A stretch of 64,000 bases of DNA from Propioniciclava soli (GCF_014858005.1 NZ_JACYOT010000009.1:62001-126000), one strand, 5' to 3'; positions 43,475-52,393 are shown, counted from the stretch's first letter. Numbers and translations are program-made. Notes: a model not told the origin generated them from the letters alone.

Positions 43475-44494
43475 ATGGCCGACGAACGCCACCCCGCCAG
43501 CCCGTACGAGCCCGGCGATGAATCGCACGTGACGTACGAGAGTGAGTATGCCGAGACGCCGCGTGAGCACCAGGACTCCGACGCCACCCAGGAATACGCC
43601 ATGACCGATGCGTTCCGGGACGAGCGCGACGCCCACGCCGGCGCGCACGCGCACGGGACGTTCGAGGACGCCGCCCCACAGGGCGACGACCCCGACCATC
43701 GCGACCACGAGCCGCGGAGCCTGGACGACCAGCCCGTGTGGGACGACCGCGATGACACGTTCTACCGCAGCGAGGGGGGCGCCACGGCGGCGTCGGTTCC
43801 CGCGGGGGAGGGCGACGTCGCCCCGGCGGTTGCCGGTGCCGGTGCGGTGCCGCACGCGAGCAGCGAGTCTGTTCGCGCCGAGCGGGAGCGGCTGCAGGCG
43901 GAGCGCAACGCCCGGCGTGAGGCGCGGCTGGCCGCCCTGGCGCCCGCCCCCCAGCCCGATCCCGGGCTCGCCGCCCAGCGCTCGGAGGCGGCTGGTGTGG
44001 CACCCGTCGTCACGGAGCAGGTCGTCACCGAGCGCATCGTCACCCGCCGCAGCACGGACCGCTTCGGCCCCTCGCTCGGGCTGTTCCTGCTCCGCCTCGT
44101 CGTGGCGGCCATCATGGGCGTGCACGGCGTCCAGAAGTTGCTCAACCTGCCGGGCACGACGGCGATGATCGGCCAGACGATGATTCCGTACCCCTCGATC
44201 ATGGCCATCGTGATCGGCGCGGCCGAGGTGGCCATCGCGATCGCGCTCGTGTTCGGCCTGATGACCCGGATCGCTGGCCTCGGCGTGCTGCTGATCGCGG
44301 GCGGGGCCCTCGCGTTCGTGCTGTGGGGCAGCTGGAACCCGTTCGTCCCTGGTGAATCCGGTTTCACCGGCGAGCTGGAGCTGCTGCTCGCGGCGGTCGG
44401 GGTGTTGCTGTTGTTCACCGGTGGTGGCGGCTGGGCTGTCGATCGCGGCTTCCGCGCCCGGCGTGCCGCCGAGCGCGAAGCGCGCGAGGTCTGA
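43475..44494 (+). CDS. DoxX-family membrane protein with long acidic N-terminal region
   Basis: A 339-residue protein. Residues 1 to about 190 are hydrophilic, rich in Asp, Glu, His and Ala, with a charged helix (RAERERLQAERNARREARLA). The C-terminal 150 residues hold four membrane segments, with LGLFLLRLVVAAIMGVHGVQ and GAAEVAIAIALVFGLMTRIA, the DoxX/DoxD pattern. DoxX proteins can take part in membrane redox or thiol stress complexes; the disordered N-terminal region is unusual in length. The ATG is 80 bp after holB. Confidence 0.82.
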   Translation: MADERHPASPYEPGDESHVTYESEYAETPREHQDSDATQEYAMTDAFRDERDAHAGAHAHGTFEDAAPQGDDPDHRDHEPRSLDDQPVWDDRDDTFYRSEGGATAASVPAGEGDVAPAVAGAGAVPHASSESVRAERERLQAERNARREARLAALAPAPQPDPGLAAQRSEAAGVAPVVTEQVVTERIVTRRSTDRFGPSLGLFLLRLVVAAIMGVHGVQKLLNLPGTTAMIGQTMIPYPSIMAIVIGAAEVAIAIALVFGLMTRIAGLGVLLIAGGALAFVLWGSWNPFVPGESGFTGELELLLAAVGVLLLFTGGGGWAVDRGFRARRAAEREAREV

Positions 44495-44498
44495 TCCG

Positions 44499-45974
44499 GT
44501 GCCCGCGCTGCGGGCACGCACGAGCGCGGCCCTGGTGGCCGCGCTCGTCGCGGTTGCGGGGTGTACCGGCACCTCGCCCCAGCCGGCATCCCAACCCAAT
44601 ACCCCGGCCAGCCAGCAACCCACGCCCTCGGCCGAGCCCGCGGCATCCGCCCCCACGCCGGTGTGGGAGCCGTGTTCTTACGGTGAGTGCGCTGCGGTGG
44701 ACGTTCCGCTCGACCACGCCGCCCCGGACGGACCCGCGATCACGCTGGCGCTGACGCGCGTCCCCGCCAGCCGGCAGCCCGCCGTGGGCACGCTGTTCGT
44801 CAACCCCGGCGGGCCGGGTGGTTCGGGCCGGACCTTCGCAGCCGGCTTCCCGACGGCCGGTCTCGAGGGCTACGACATCGTGGGCTGGGATCCGCGCGGG
44901 ATCGGTGCCTCCACCCCGGCCCAATGCCCCTCTGGCGCGGCTGCGGACGCGTACCTGGGGCTCGACGGGTCGCCCGACAGCCCCGAGGAGGTCGACGCGC
45001 TGGCAGCCGGCAACGCGGCGTTCGCCCGCGCCTGCCGTGACCTGACGGGTGACCTGATCGACCACCTGTCCGTCCGTGACACCGCGGCGGATCTCGATCT
45101 GCTCCGCGAGGCCCTCGGCGAGGAGCGGCTCACCTACTACGGCGCCTCCTACGGCACCGCGATCGGCGCGGCCTATGTGGCGCTGTACCCCGACCGCGTT
45201 GGCCGGTTGGTGCTGGACGCCGGCGTCGAGCCGCGGCGTCCGCCGGGCGTGCCGCAGGCGTTCGCCTTTGAGAGCGGCTTGGCCGCGTTCTCGGCGTGGT
45301 GCGCGGCGTCCGGCTGCCCCCTCGGCCCGGACGCCTCGGCTCGCGTCGCTGCCCTGCTGGGCGACCTGGACGCCACCCCGCTGGCCGTGGGAGACCGCAC
45401 CCTGACCCAGAGCCTCGCCACGAGCGGGATCGTGACGATCCTCGGTAGCGGCGAGGGCGGCTGGTCGACGTTGGCGGACGCCCTCGCCGCGGCCGAGGCG
45501 GGCGACGGCGCGCCGCTGCTGCAGGCGGCCGACGCCCAGACCGGACGCCGCCCCGACGGCACGCACACGAGCATGCTGGCCGGGTTCACTGCCACGTACT
45601 GCGCCGACGACGACGTGCGCTCCGCCACGCTCGCGCAGGAGCGGTGGGCCGACGAGCAGGCCGTGGCGCCCATCCTGGGTCACGCGATGGGCTCGCCGTT
45701 CCTGTGCGTGGGGTGGACGGCGGCTCCGGCCGAGCCGCTGCCCCTGCCCGCCACACCGGGGGGTGAGGTGGTGGTCATCGGCGCCCCCGGCGACCCGGTG
45801 ACGCCATTCCCCTGGTCGCAGGAGCTGGCCGCGGCGTTGCCCGGATCGGTGCTCGTCGAGGCACCCGGCCACGGTCACGTGGCGTTCCGGCGCGGTTCGG
45901 CGTGCGTGGACGCCGTGGTCGTGGGGCTCCTGGCCGACGCGGCGGTGCCCGGCGAGGGAACGAGCTGCGCCTGA
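44499..45974 (+). CDS. Alpha/beta hydrolase lipoprotein, tripeptidyl aminopeptidase (TAP) type
   Basis: About 491 residues. A lipoprotein signal ends in LVAVAGC, then a Pro/Ser/Gln-rich linker. The hydrolase has FVNPGGPGGSGRTF (oxyanion loop), nucleophile Ser in YYGASYGTAIG, Asp in GAPGDPVTP and His in GHGHVAF near the end, the SlpD/SlpE-type secreted peptidase layout. It probably trims peptides outside the cell. GTG 44499 is four bases after the DoxX gene, so the two may be cotranscribed. Confidence 0.88.
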   Translation: MPALRARTSAALVAALVAVAGCTGTSPQPASQPNTPASQQPTPSAEPAASAPTPVWEPCSYGECAAVDVPLDHAAPDGPAITLALTRVPASRQPAVGTLFVNPGGPGGSGRTFAAGFPTAGLEGYDIVGWDPRGIGASTPAQCPSGAAADAYLGLDGSPDSPEEVDALAAGNAAFARACRDLTGDLIDHLSVRDTAADLDLLREALGEERLTYYGASYGTAIGAAYVALYPDRVGRLVLDAGVEPRRPPGVPQAFAFESGLAAFSAWCAASGCPLGPDASARVAALLGDLDATPLAVGDRTLTQSLATSGIVTILGSGEGGWSTLADALAAAEAGDGAPLLQAADAQTGRRPDGTHTSMLAGFTATYCADDDVRSATLAQERWADEQAVAPILGHAMGSPFLCVGWTAAPAEPLPLPATPGGEVVVIGAPGDPVTPFPWSQELAAALPGSVLVEAPGHGHVAFRRGSACVDAVVVGLLADAAVPGEGTSCA

Positions 45975-46050
45975 CGCCCGTCGCCACCTCGCCCCGGTTT
46001 CACCCGGGGCGACCTCACGGCTATAGTTGTGCACCGGCCCGGCGGGCCGC

Positions 46051-46123
46051 GCCACCTTAGCTCAGTTGGTAGAGCGACGCACTCGTAATGCGTAGGTCAG
46101 CAGTTCGAATCTGCTAGGTGGCT
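46051..46123 (+). tRNA. tRNA-Thr (CGT anticodon)
   Basis: GCCACCT pairs with AGGTGGC as acceptor stem. The D-arm is TAGCTCAGTTGGTAGAGC, the anticodon loop CTCGTAA gives CGT, and the T-arm is CAGCAGTTCGAATCTGC. CCA is not encoded, in contrast to the tRNA-Pro gene. The 210 bp downstream hold only a weak 47-codon frame (46130-46273), not called as a gene. Confidence 0.97.
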
Positions 46124-46303
46124 CTCTTCATGCCCTCCCACGCGGTGAACCTGTTTGTCGCGGAACCGGCCCCGGCCGATCTGGACGCCGCCCGCCGGTA
46201 TCGCGACCGGTTGCAGCCCCTGGCCGCGCCGGCCGGACCGGTCGCGTCCCCCGGGGAGAAGTTGTCGCCCTGAGGAAGGCGCGTGTCACCCTGAGACGTG
46301 CGA

Positions 46304-46332
46304 CGTCCCGGTGCCCTCAGGGCACCGGGACG
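46304..46332 (-). terminator. Hairpin terminator after the secreted dioxygenase gene
   Basis: A perfect 13-bp stem with a three-base loop (TCA), starting four bases beyond the stop codon of the minus-strand dioxygenase gene. It may also stop read-through from tRNA-Thr on the other strand. No T-run follows. Confidence 0.75.
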
Positions 46333-46336
46333 CCTC

Positions 46337-47371
46337 TCACGGCTGGGTGCCCCTCGGGGTTCCGTCACCGCCGGGACCGCCGCCGGCGGCGGGAGCGCTC
46401 GCAGCCTCCTGCTCGGTCGTGGTGTCGATGGGTACGTCGATGCTCATGGTGTACCCGTCCGCCACGCTGCCGCTGATCGTGGGCAGCTGCATGTCCCACC
46501 CGTCGGAGAACACGTTGTCCGTCGCGAGCGTGACGTTGGCGAAGTTGGCCGGCGACTCGGTGTAGCGGGAATCCTCGTACACCGCCGAGCACTCGTCCTC
46601 CGGCATGGCAATCTGCGAGGTGAGGACATTGTTGGTCGCGTCGGTGATGGAGGCGACATCGGGAAAGACCTCGAAATGCATGTGGGGCCAGCGTCCGTCA
46701 TAACACCCGGGAAAGATCGTGGTGAAGGTCACGGTTCCCTCGGCACCGGCCACCTGGACGCCGCGGAGATAGGTTTCTTCGGTGACGGCGTCGGAATACA
46801 TGGAGTACTGGCCCAAGGCGTCCGCCTGCCACAGGTACACGGCGGCACCGGTGAAGGGGGCGTCGTCGTTGGCCATGTCGATGATGTTCATCGTGAGGGT
46901 GACCGTCACCCCGGCGGCGACGCCGTTGCCGTCGATGCTCGACCGGATGTCGCTGCGCTCGACCCCGGTGATGTCGAGGACGTCGGGGCCGTTTGAGCCG
47001 TCCCCCGGGTAGGGGCCGGCCGTCTCGGTCGGCATCTCCTCATCGGTGCTGGACGCGGTCGTGCTCGCCGTGGCGTCCGGGGTGGTCGTGGTCTGCGCGG
47101 TGGACGTTCCCGCAGTGGTCGTCGTGGCCGTGGTGCCGCTCGTGCACGCAGCCAGGACGGTGGTCGCCGCTCCGGCGCCGATGACACCGAGGAAGCGACG
47201 GCGGGTGGCCAAGGTGGCGATGTCGAAGGTGAGCCCCTGGTCCACCAGCTCCTCCTGGGGGCGGGTGAGGCGGCGGCCCTCGTACGTGCGATCGGTGTCG
47301 GTGGTGGGCTGGCCCTCATGCTCGGAGGCCGGCGGGAACGGGCGGGTCGGTCGGGAGAACAGGGGGCTCAT
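46337..47371 (-). CDS. Exported intradiol ring-cleavage dioxygenase-like lipoprotein (Tat signal)
   Basis: A 344-residue protein. A cytoplasmic start of about 55 residues is followed by TRRRFLGVIGAGAATTVLAAC, a twin-arginine signal ending in a lipobox, then a Thr-rich linker. The core has ETAGPYPGDGSNGPD, a beta-sandwich segment VTVTLTMNIIDMANDDAPF and FPGCYDGRWPHMHFEVF, which contains the second Tyr and both His ligands of the non-haem Fe(III) site. Cytoplasmic intradiol enzymes open catechols. The exported actinobacterial type may act on extracellular aromatics, which is inferred rather than seen. ATG 47371 is used. Confidence 0.85.
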   Translation of the reverse strand: MSPLFSRPTRPFPPASEHEGQPTTDTDRTYEGRRLTRPQEELVDQGLTFDIATLATRRRFLGVIGAGAATTVLAACTSGTTATTTTAGTSTAQTTTTPDATASTTASSTDEEMPTETAGPYPGDGSNGPDVLDITGVERSDIRSSIDGNGVAAGVTVTLTMNIIDMANDDAPFTGAAVYLWQADALGQYSMYSDAVTEETYLRGVQVAGAEGTVTFTTIFPGCYDGRWPHMHFEVFPDVASITDATNNVLTSQIAMPEDECSAVYEDSRYTESPANFANVTLATDNVFSDGWDMQLPTISGSVADGYTMSIDVPIDTTTEQEAASAPAAGGGPGGDGTPRGTQP

Positions 47372-47604
47372 CACGGGTCCTTGTTCCTGTGGTGTGTGCT
47401 GACATCCCCCACGCTAGGGTGCGAACCTGCGCGCCGGCTGTGCGGCACCTGTGGATGCTCCGGGCAGGGCGGACGCCGCGCACGGCGGGCCCGCCCGAAG
47501 CCCGGCGGGTAGGGTGCAGAGCGTTGCCGCGAGCGTCCCGCGGGGAGCCGTGACCGGCGGCGTCCGAGGGATGGCTCGCATCCTCGCCCGAGGGGAAGTT
47601 CCGC

Positions 47605-48093
47605 ATGGCCACGCCCGATTTCATCATCGACCTGCGCGAGAAGATCGGGACGATGCCGCTGTGGCTCTCGGGGGTGACGGCCTGCGTCCACCGTGAGACC
47701 GACGCTGGTACGGAATGGCTGCTGGCCCGCCGCGCCGACAACGGCTCCTGGACGCCGGTGACCGGCATCATCGATCCGGGGGAACACCCCGGCGATGCTG
47801 CCCTCCGCGAGGTCGCCGAGGAGGCCGACGTCGTCGCCGAGATCGAACGGCTGGTGTGGGTCGATGTGACGGACGTGGTCACGTACGCCAACGGCGACCA
47901 GACGCAGTACATCAACTTCACGTTCCGCTGCCGCTACGTCTCGGGCGAGCCGGCCCCGGCCGATGGGGAGAACACCGAGGTCGGCTTCTTCCCCGAGGAC
48001 GCCCTCCCCGCGGTCGAGGGGCGCCACGCCGCCGTCCTCGCCGCCGCCATCCGCAACAAGCCGGAGTGCGGCCTCGGGCCACTCCCGAGCTGA
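47605..48093 (+). CDS. NUDIX hydrolase
   Basis: A 162-residue protein, with MPLWLSGVTACVHRE, a NUDIX box GIIDPGEHPGDAALREVAEE (about 54-73) continuing ADVVAEI, and a conserved QYINFTFRCRYVSGEP segment. In the box the final Gly of the consensus (EEXGX) is replaced (EEADV), so activity or specificity may differ from MutT. It has a GAGGGGAAG Shine-Dalgarno. No partner genes suggest its substrate. Confidence 0.83.
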   Translation: MATPDFIIDLREKIGTMPLWLSGVTACVHRETDAGTEWLLARRADNGSWTPVTGIIDPGEHPGDAALREVAEEADVVAEIERLVWVDVTDVVTYANGDQTQYINFTFRCRYVSGEPAPADGENTEVGFFPEDALPAVEGRHAAVLAAAIRNKPECGLGPLPS

Positions 48094-48134
48094 GACCGGA
48101 CGCCGCGCCGGGTCGGCGGCCGACCGCGGCGCCG

Positions 48135-48620
48135 TCAGATCCGTTCCAGGCACGCCTCGCCGCGAGCGAGGGCGTGGAGCATGGCGTCCCCGTCGGCGTA
48201 ACGCTGCACCTCGCGGCGGGTCAGCGCCTCGATCTGCCAGAACGACCCCTCCTCCTTCATTCCCCAGACGTGGTCGCGGTTGGCGGCGACGACGAGGAAG
48301 CGGTGGGGCAGGCGGGTGGTCAGGCGGGCCCGTTCGTGGGCCCGGTTGGTGGCCAGGCAGCCGGCGAAACCGGCGGCGGCGAGCGGGGAGGTGTCGGCCG
48401 CGATCTCGGCGTCCACCCCGAGGACGTGGAATCCACCCACGCTGAAGCCGTTGCACTCGGCGAGGAAGGAGGCGTAGGAGCGGGGCAGGCAGACGCCCAG
48501 CTCCAAGCGCACGGCTTGGCGCAGGTGCTGGATCTGCGCGGCACAGGCGGCGGGACGCACCACGTCCCCGCTGCGCGCCCGGCGGCGCAGCGTCGCGAGA
48601 TCGGTGGTGAACGTTCCCAT
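48135..48620 (-). CDS. SMI1/KNR4 (SUKH) family protein
   Basis: A 161-residue single-domain protein. LRQAVRLELGVCLPRSYASF, LAECNGFSVGGFHVLGV and the FLVVAANRDHVWGM segment match the SUKH/YrhA-type fold. Many SUKH proteins are immunity proteins to contact-dependent or polymorphic toxins. No toxin gene is beside this one, so it may be an orphan or have a housekeeping role. TAGCAT six bases before the ATG suggests leaderless transcription. Confidence 0.72.
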   Translation of the reverse strand: MGTFTTDLATLRRRARSGDVVRPAACAAQIQHLRQAVRLELGVCLPRSYASFLAECNGFSVGGFHVLGVDAEIAADTSPLAAAGFAGCLATNRAHERARLTTRLPHRFLVVAANRDHVWGMKEEGSFWQIEALTRREVQRYADGDAMLHALARGEACLERI

Positions 48621-48745
48621 GGCGGGATGCTAGGAGCGTCCGGGGCCGAATCGGCCGGCCCTCACACACCCGCCATGCGATTGTCACACCCCCGTCACAC
48701 GGCCCTCTCGCCCGCTTGCGCGGGCGGGCCCGGCCGCCATTCCCC

Positions 48746-49462
48746 TCAGAGGTCGTGCACGCGCACCAGCAGGGCATGGTCGGTGCCCAGCTCACGGCCC
48801 TGCCCGGCCAACATCTCCGGCAGGAATTCGTCGGGGGAAGGATGGTCCGGGAGGTCGGCGAGATAGGCCCGGTGGGCCGCGAGCGAGGCGACGGCGGCGG
48901 CCACGTCGGCGTCCGACACGGCGATGCCGTGGCTCAGCGGGGAGCCGCCGGCGACCACGAGGCGGGAGACGTGCCACGGCTCGAGACCCTCCCGATCCAC
49001 CAGCTCGCGGAAGACCCAGGGGTTGCCGGCGTCGCGGGCGCCGTCGACGGCGGCGAGGCCCGCGACGCGGTGGTCGGCCTGGTTGAGCCCCCAGGGTGCC
49101 TCGTCGGCCCACGTCGTGGTGAGCACGACATCGGGGCGGAACGTGCGCACCTCGCGGGCGACGTCGCGGCGCAGGTCGAGCGAGGGCTGCAGCACGCCGT
49201 CGGGATGGTCGAGGATCGTCAGGCGTTCGACGCCGACCGCGGCACACGCCTCGCGCTGCTCGGCCGCACGCAGCGGCCCCACCTCCTCCGGCGGCGCCTG
49301 CATGCCGGCCTCGCCGGAGGTGAACAACAGGTACGCGACCTCGATGCCGGCGCTCGTCCAGTGGTGGACGGCCGCGGAGGCGCCGTACTCGAGATCGTCA
49401 GGGTGCGCGACGACGCACAGCACGCGCCGGATTCCCTCGTCGGAGAAGCGTTCGATGCCCAT
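48746..49462 (-). CDS. PIG-L family deacetylase (LmbE-like)
   Basis: A 238-residue zinc-dependent N-deacetylase. The metal/catalytic motif AHPDD lies at 19-23, the general region LLFTSGEAGMQ follows, and the third ligand His is in NQADHRVAG. Related enzymes include MshB (mycothiol) and LmbE. The mycothiol step is possible in an actinobacterium but MshB is usually longer (about 290-300 residues), so only the family is assigned. TAGGGT ends six bases before the ATG. The gene diverges from DUF2207 with an inverted repeat between. Confidence 0.85.
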   Translation of the reverse strand: MGIERFSDEGIRRVLCVVAHPDDLEYGASAAVHHWTSAGIEVAYLLFTSGEAGMQAPPEEVGPLRAAEQREACAAVGVERLTILDHPDGVLQPSLDLRRDVAREVRTFRPDVVLTTTWADEAPWGLNQADHRVAGLAAVDGARDAGNPWVFRELVDREGLEPWHVSRLVVAGGSPLSHGIAVSDADVAAAVASLAAHRAYLADLPDHPSPDEFLPEMLAGQGRELGTDHALLVRVHDL

Positions 49463-49481
49463 GGGGCCACCCTAGATCAGG

Positions 49482-49546
49482 CCTCCGACAGTACGGCCTG
49501 GTCGAGACCTTCGACGAAACCGGAGTCGGACGCGGACTGTCGGAGG
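49482..49546. promoter_or_regulatory. Inverted repeat between divergent PIG-L and DUF2207 genes
   Basis: CCTCCGACAGT (49482-49492) and ACTGTCGGAGG (49536-49546) are perfect complements, 43 bases apart. With flanks, GATCAGGCCTCC and the complement of GGGCTGGTC extend the match imperfectly to about 20 bases. Each arm lies next to one of the two facing -10-like hexamers, as expected for an operator controlling both genes. Confidence 0.55.
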
Positions 49547-49565
49547 GCTGGTCTACCGTGGACGC

Positions 49566-51392
49566 ATGACCCGCACCCTGCGCGCCACCGTCCTGGGCAT
49601 CCTCGCCGCCGTCCTCGGGCTGCTCGTGTTCGCGGGTGCCCCTGCGACCGCCCGTGCCGACGAGGACAACTGGGCCATCAACCGGTACGACGTGACCGCC
49701 CGCGTGGACGCCGACGGGACGGCCCACGTCACGGTTGACCTCGATTTCGACTTCGCCGATGAGCCCGGCCACGGTCCCTTCGTGGCGCTCGTCGAACAAC
49801 AACGCGTGGAGGGGAACCCCGACGTCTGGCGCAGGGTGAGCTACGACCTGGGCGAGGTGACCAGCAGCACCGGCGCTCCCACCGACGTCGAGACCTCGCA
49901 CGAGGACGGCTCGCTGCTCGTCCGTATCGGGGATGAGGACGTGGAGGTCGGCGGCGTCCAGAACTACCGCCTCGAGTACACGGCGCGCGGGCTCATCGCG
50001 CCCCAGCAGGCGACGAGCGGGCTGGACGAGGTGAACTGGAACGTGGTCGGCACCGGGTGGCAGGTGCCGCTTCGCAACGTGAGCCTCACGCTCTCGGGGC
50101 CGACCAACATCCAACGGACGGCCTGCTTCTGGGGCTCCGGGTTCACCGAGCCCTGCACCCACGACGCCACCGCCGCCACGGCCACCTACAGCCACGACCT
50201 GCTGGAGCCCGGCGAGGGTCTCCAGGCCGTGGCAGGCTTCCCGTCTGGCACGTTCGTCGGAGCCGGGCCGGTGTTCGAGAAGCGCTACCACCCGGGCAAC
50301 CTGATCCCCCTCACCCCCGCCACCGGTCTCGTGACGGCCGCCCTCACGGTGCTGGGCGTGGGCGCGGTGCTGCTGCGGACGCGGCGGGGCGCCCGCGACG
50401 AGGCCTATCTCGGCCTGACGCCCGGCGTCCGGCCCGCGCCCGGCCAGGAGGCCGCCGTCGGTGCCGCGTTGGCCAAGGCGCCCGTGACCGTGGCGTTCAC
50501 CCCGCCCAAGGGCGCGCGCCCGGGCGAGGTCGGCGTCCTGCTGGATGCCACGGCCGACGACGTCGACGTCACCGCCACGATCATCGATCTCGCCGTGCGC
50601 GGGCACGTCCAGATCAGCGAGGCCGGCCGGGGCTGGCGTTTCACCGAGCGTCGCACCGACGACCCCCTCACCGGCCCCGAGGCGCACGTGCTCAACACGC
50701 TGTTCTCCGCCGGCAACCAGGTCACGACGAAGGAGCTGGAGGACAAGCGCTACCACGACCTGCTGCCCGGCACCCGCGGGCGGCTGTACGCCCGGGTGAC
50801 GCGCGACCTGCACTGGTTCGCCGAGCAGCCGAACCACAGCCGCACGATCGCCGCCTTCGCCGGGGTGGCCATCGCGGTGGCCGGCGTGATCCTCGGGGCG
50901 ATCCTGGCGGTCGCCGCCGGCTGGGGTCTGGTGGGGCTGGCGCTGTTGATCACCGGTGTGCTCGTCATGGCGCTCAGCAATCGGTTCGGACGCCGCACCG
51001 CCGAGGGCTCCGCGGTGCTCGCCGAGGCCAAGGGCTTCGAGTTGTACCTGCGGACGGCCGAGGCCGACCAGATCCGCTTCGAGGAGGGCATCGACATCTT
51101 CTCGCGCTACCTGCCGTACGCCATCGTGTTCGGCGTCGCGGACCGGTGGGTGAAGATCTTCTCCGACCTGGCGGCCCGGGGTCAGTACACCCCGGACGAC
51201 TGGTACATCGGCCCGTCCGGCTTCTTCTACGGCGCCTCGTTCGGCAACGCGTTGAACTCGCTGTCGGGCAACCTCAGCTCGGCGATGCAGGCCTCGGTCG
51301 CCAACCAGACGCAGGCGACGGCCGGCTCCTCGGGCGGGTCGGGGTTCTCCGGCGGCGGCGGGTTCGGCGGAGGCGGTGGCGGCGGCTGGTGA
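49566..51392 (+). CDS. DUF2207 domain-containing membrane protein
   Basis: A 608-residue protein. A signal peptide (about 1-30) precedes an extracytoplasmic beta-rich domain with INRYDVTARVDADGTAHVTV, the DUF2207 hallmark. A membrane helix follows at about 245-265, then a cytoplasmic domain (VGVLLDATADDVDVTATIID), two further helices (about 435-475), and a C-terminal Gly/Ser tail ending GGGGFGGGGGGGW. Members are widespread, with no known function. TACCGT six bases before the ATG suggests leaderless transcription. Confidence 0.87.
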   Translation: MTRTLRATVLGILAAVLGLLVFAGAPATARADEDNWAINRYDVTARVDADGTAHVTVDLDFDFADEPGHGPFVALVEQQRVEGNPDVWRRVSYDLGEVTSSTGAPTDVETSHEDGSLLVRIGDEDVEVGGVQNYRLEYTARGLIAPQQATSGLDEVNWNVVGTGWQVPLRNVSLTLSGPTNIQRTACFWGSGFTEPCTHDATAATATYSHDLLEPGEGLQAVAGFPSGTFVGAGPVFEKRYHPGNLIPLTPATGLVTAALTVLGVGAVLLRTRRGARDEAYLGLTPGVRPAPGQEAAVGAALAKAPVTVAFTPPKGARPGEVGVLLDATADDVDVTATIIDLAVRGHVQISEAGRGWRFTERRTDDPLTGPEAHVLNTLFSAGNQVTTKELEDKRYHDLLPGTRGRLYARVTRDLHWFAEQPNHSRTIAAFAGVAIAVAGVILGAILAVAAGWGLVGLALLITGVLVMALSNRFGRRTAEGSAVLAEAKGFELYLRTAEADQIRFEEGIDIFSRYLPYAIVFGVADRWVKIFSDLAARGQYTPDDWYIGPSGFFYGASFGNALNSLSGNLSSAMQASVANQTQATAGSSGGSGFSGGGGFGGGGGGGW

Positions 51393-51451
51393 GGTGCCGG
51401 TTGCCGCGCCGGGCCCTCGACCGGGCCGCAGGGGCATGGCACGCTGGGCGC

Positions 51452-51739
51452 ATGTGCCGCAACATCCGTCCGCTGTTCAACTTCGAGCCCCCCGCCCACC
51501 CCGAGGAGGTGGAGGCGGCCTCGCTGCAGTACGTCCGCAAGGTGAGCGGCATGACCAAGCCGTCGCAGGCGAACCAAGCCGCCTTCGATGCTGCGGTGGC
51601 CGAGGTCGAGGCGGCGACGCAACGGCTGCTGGACGCCCTGTCCACCGCCGCTCCGCCCAAGGACCGCGAGACCGAGGCCGCGAAGGCGCGTGCCCGCAAC
51701 GAGGTGCGCTTCGGGACGCCGGCAGCGGCGTCCGCGTGA
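51452..51739 (+). CDS. DUF2277 family protein
   Basis: A 95-residue protein starting MCRNIRPLFNFEPPAHPEEV and continuing with LQYVRKVSGMTKPSQANQAA, then a helix AEVEAATQRLLDAL. The MCRNI(R/K)xLxNF...PP start is diagnostic for DUF2277, whose function is unknown. The ATG follows CACGCT by six bases. Its stop overlaps the GTG of the DNA glycosylase gene, and the two are probably cotranslated. Confidence 0.88.
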   Translation: MCRNIRPLFNFEPPAHPEEVEAASLQYVRKVSGMTKPSQANQAAFDAAVAEVEAATQRLLDALSTAAPPKDRETEAAKARARNEVRFGTPAAASA

Positions 51740-52389
51740 GGTCGGACCCGCTGGCTCCGGGCCCTGCGGGGCCGGGGGCGGGGGTTGGGGACGCGCCCGT
51801 CCCGCCCGATGTGTCGCGGCGTGCGCTCGAGGTGGCGCCGGAGCTGCTCGGCTGCGTGCTGTGGGCCGACGGCGTGGGCGTCCGGCTGGTCGAGGTGGAG
51901 GCCTACGAGGGCGCCGACGACCCGGCGTCCCACGCGTGGCGCGGGCCGAGCGGACGCAACGAGGTCATGTTCGGCGAGGCGGGCCACCTGTACGTCTACC
52001 AGATGCACGGCCACGCCTGCTGCAACATCGTCTGCGGGCCGACCGGTGTGGCGAGCGCGGTGCTCGTCCGCGCGGGTGAGGTCGTCGCCGGGGTGGAGCG
52101 AGCGCGCGAGCGGCGCCCGGGCGTCCGGGACGCGTGGCTGGCCCGTGGCCCAGGAAACCTGACCCGGGCGCTCGGCCTGGCCGCGGCCGACAACGGCGCG
52201 CCTTTGTTGGGCGGCGGACGCGTCCGGCTGGAGGCCGGGTCGCCGCCGACCGCAGTGGGCCGGGGGCCGCGCGTGAACGTGTCCCGGGCGTGGGAGCGCG
52301 ACTGGCGCTTCACCGACCCGTCATCGGCCTCCGTGTCGGCCCTCAAGCTGCACGCCAACGCCCGGACCCCGCGGCCCGCCGGCCGCTGA
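51736..52389 (+). CDS. 3-methyladenine DNA glycosylase (AAG/MPG family)
   Basis: A 217-residue base-excision enzyme. RLVEVEAYEGADDPASHAWR holds the catalytic Glu55 and Tyr57; NEVMFGEAGHLYVYQMHGHA aligns with the DNA-intercalating and lesion-pocket segment; ARGPGNLTRALGL follows as in the family. It excises alkylated purines. The start is GTG 51736, within the DUF2277 stop. Confidence 0.92.
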   Translation: MRSDPLAPGPAGPGAGVGDAPVPPDVSRRALEVAPELLGCVLWADGVGVRLVEVEAYEGADDPASHAWRGPSGRNEVMFGEAGHLYVYQMHGHACCNIVCGPTGVASAVLVRAGEVVAGVERARERRPGVRDAWLARGPGNLTRALGLAAADNGAPLLGGGRVRLEAGSPPTAVGRGPRVNVSRAWERDWRFTDPSSASVSALKLHANARTPRPAGR

Positions 52390-52393
52390 GGGC

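Noticed and set aside
46130-46273. A 47-codon frame after tRNA-Thr starting MPSHAVNLFVAEPAPADLDA
   Set aside because: No Shine-Dalgarno or -10 at the right distance, no family recognised and composition typical of chance GC-rich frames; kept only as a remark.
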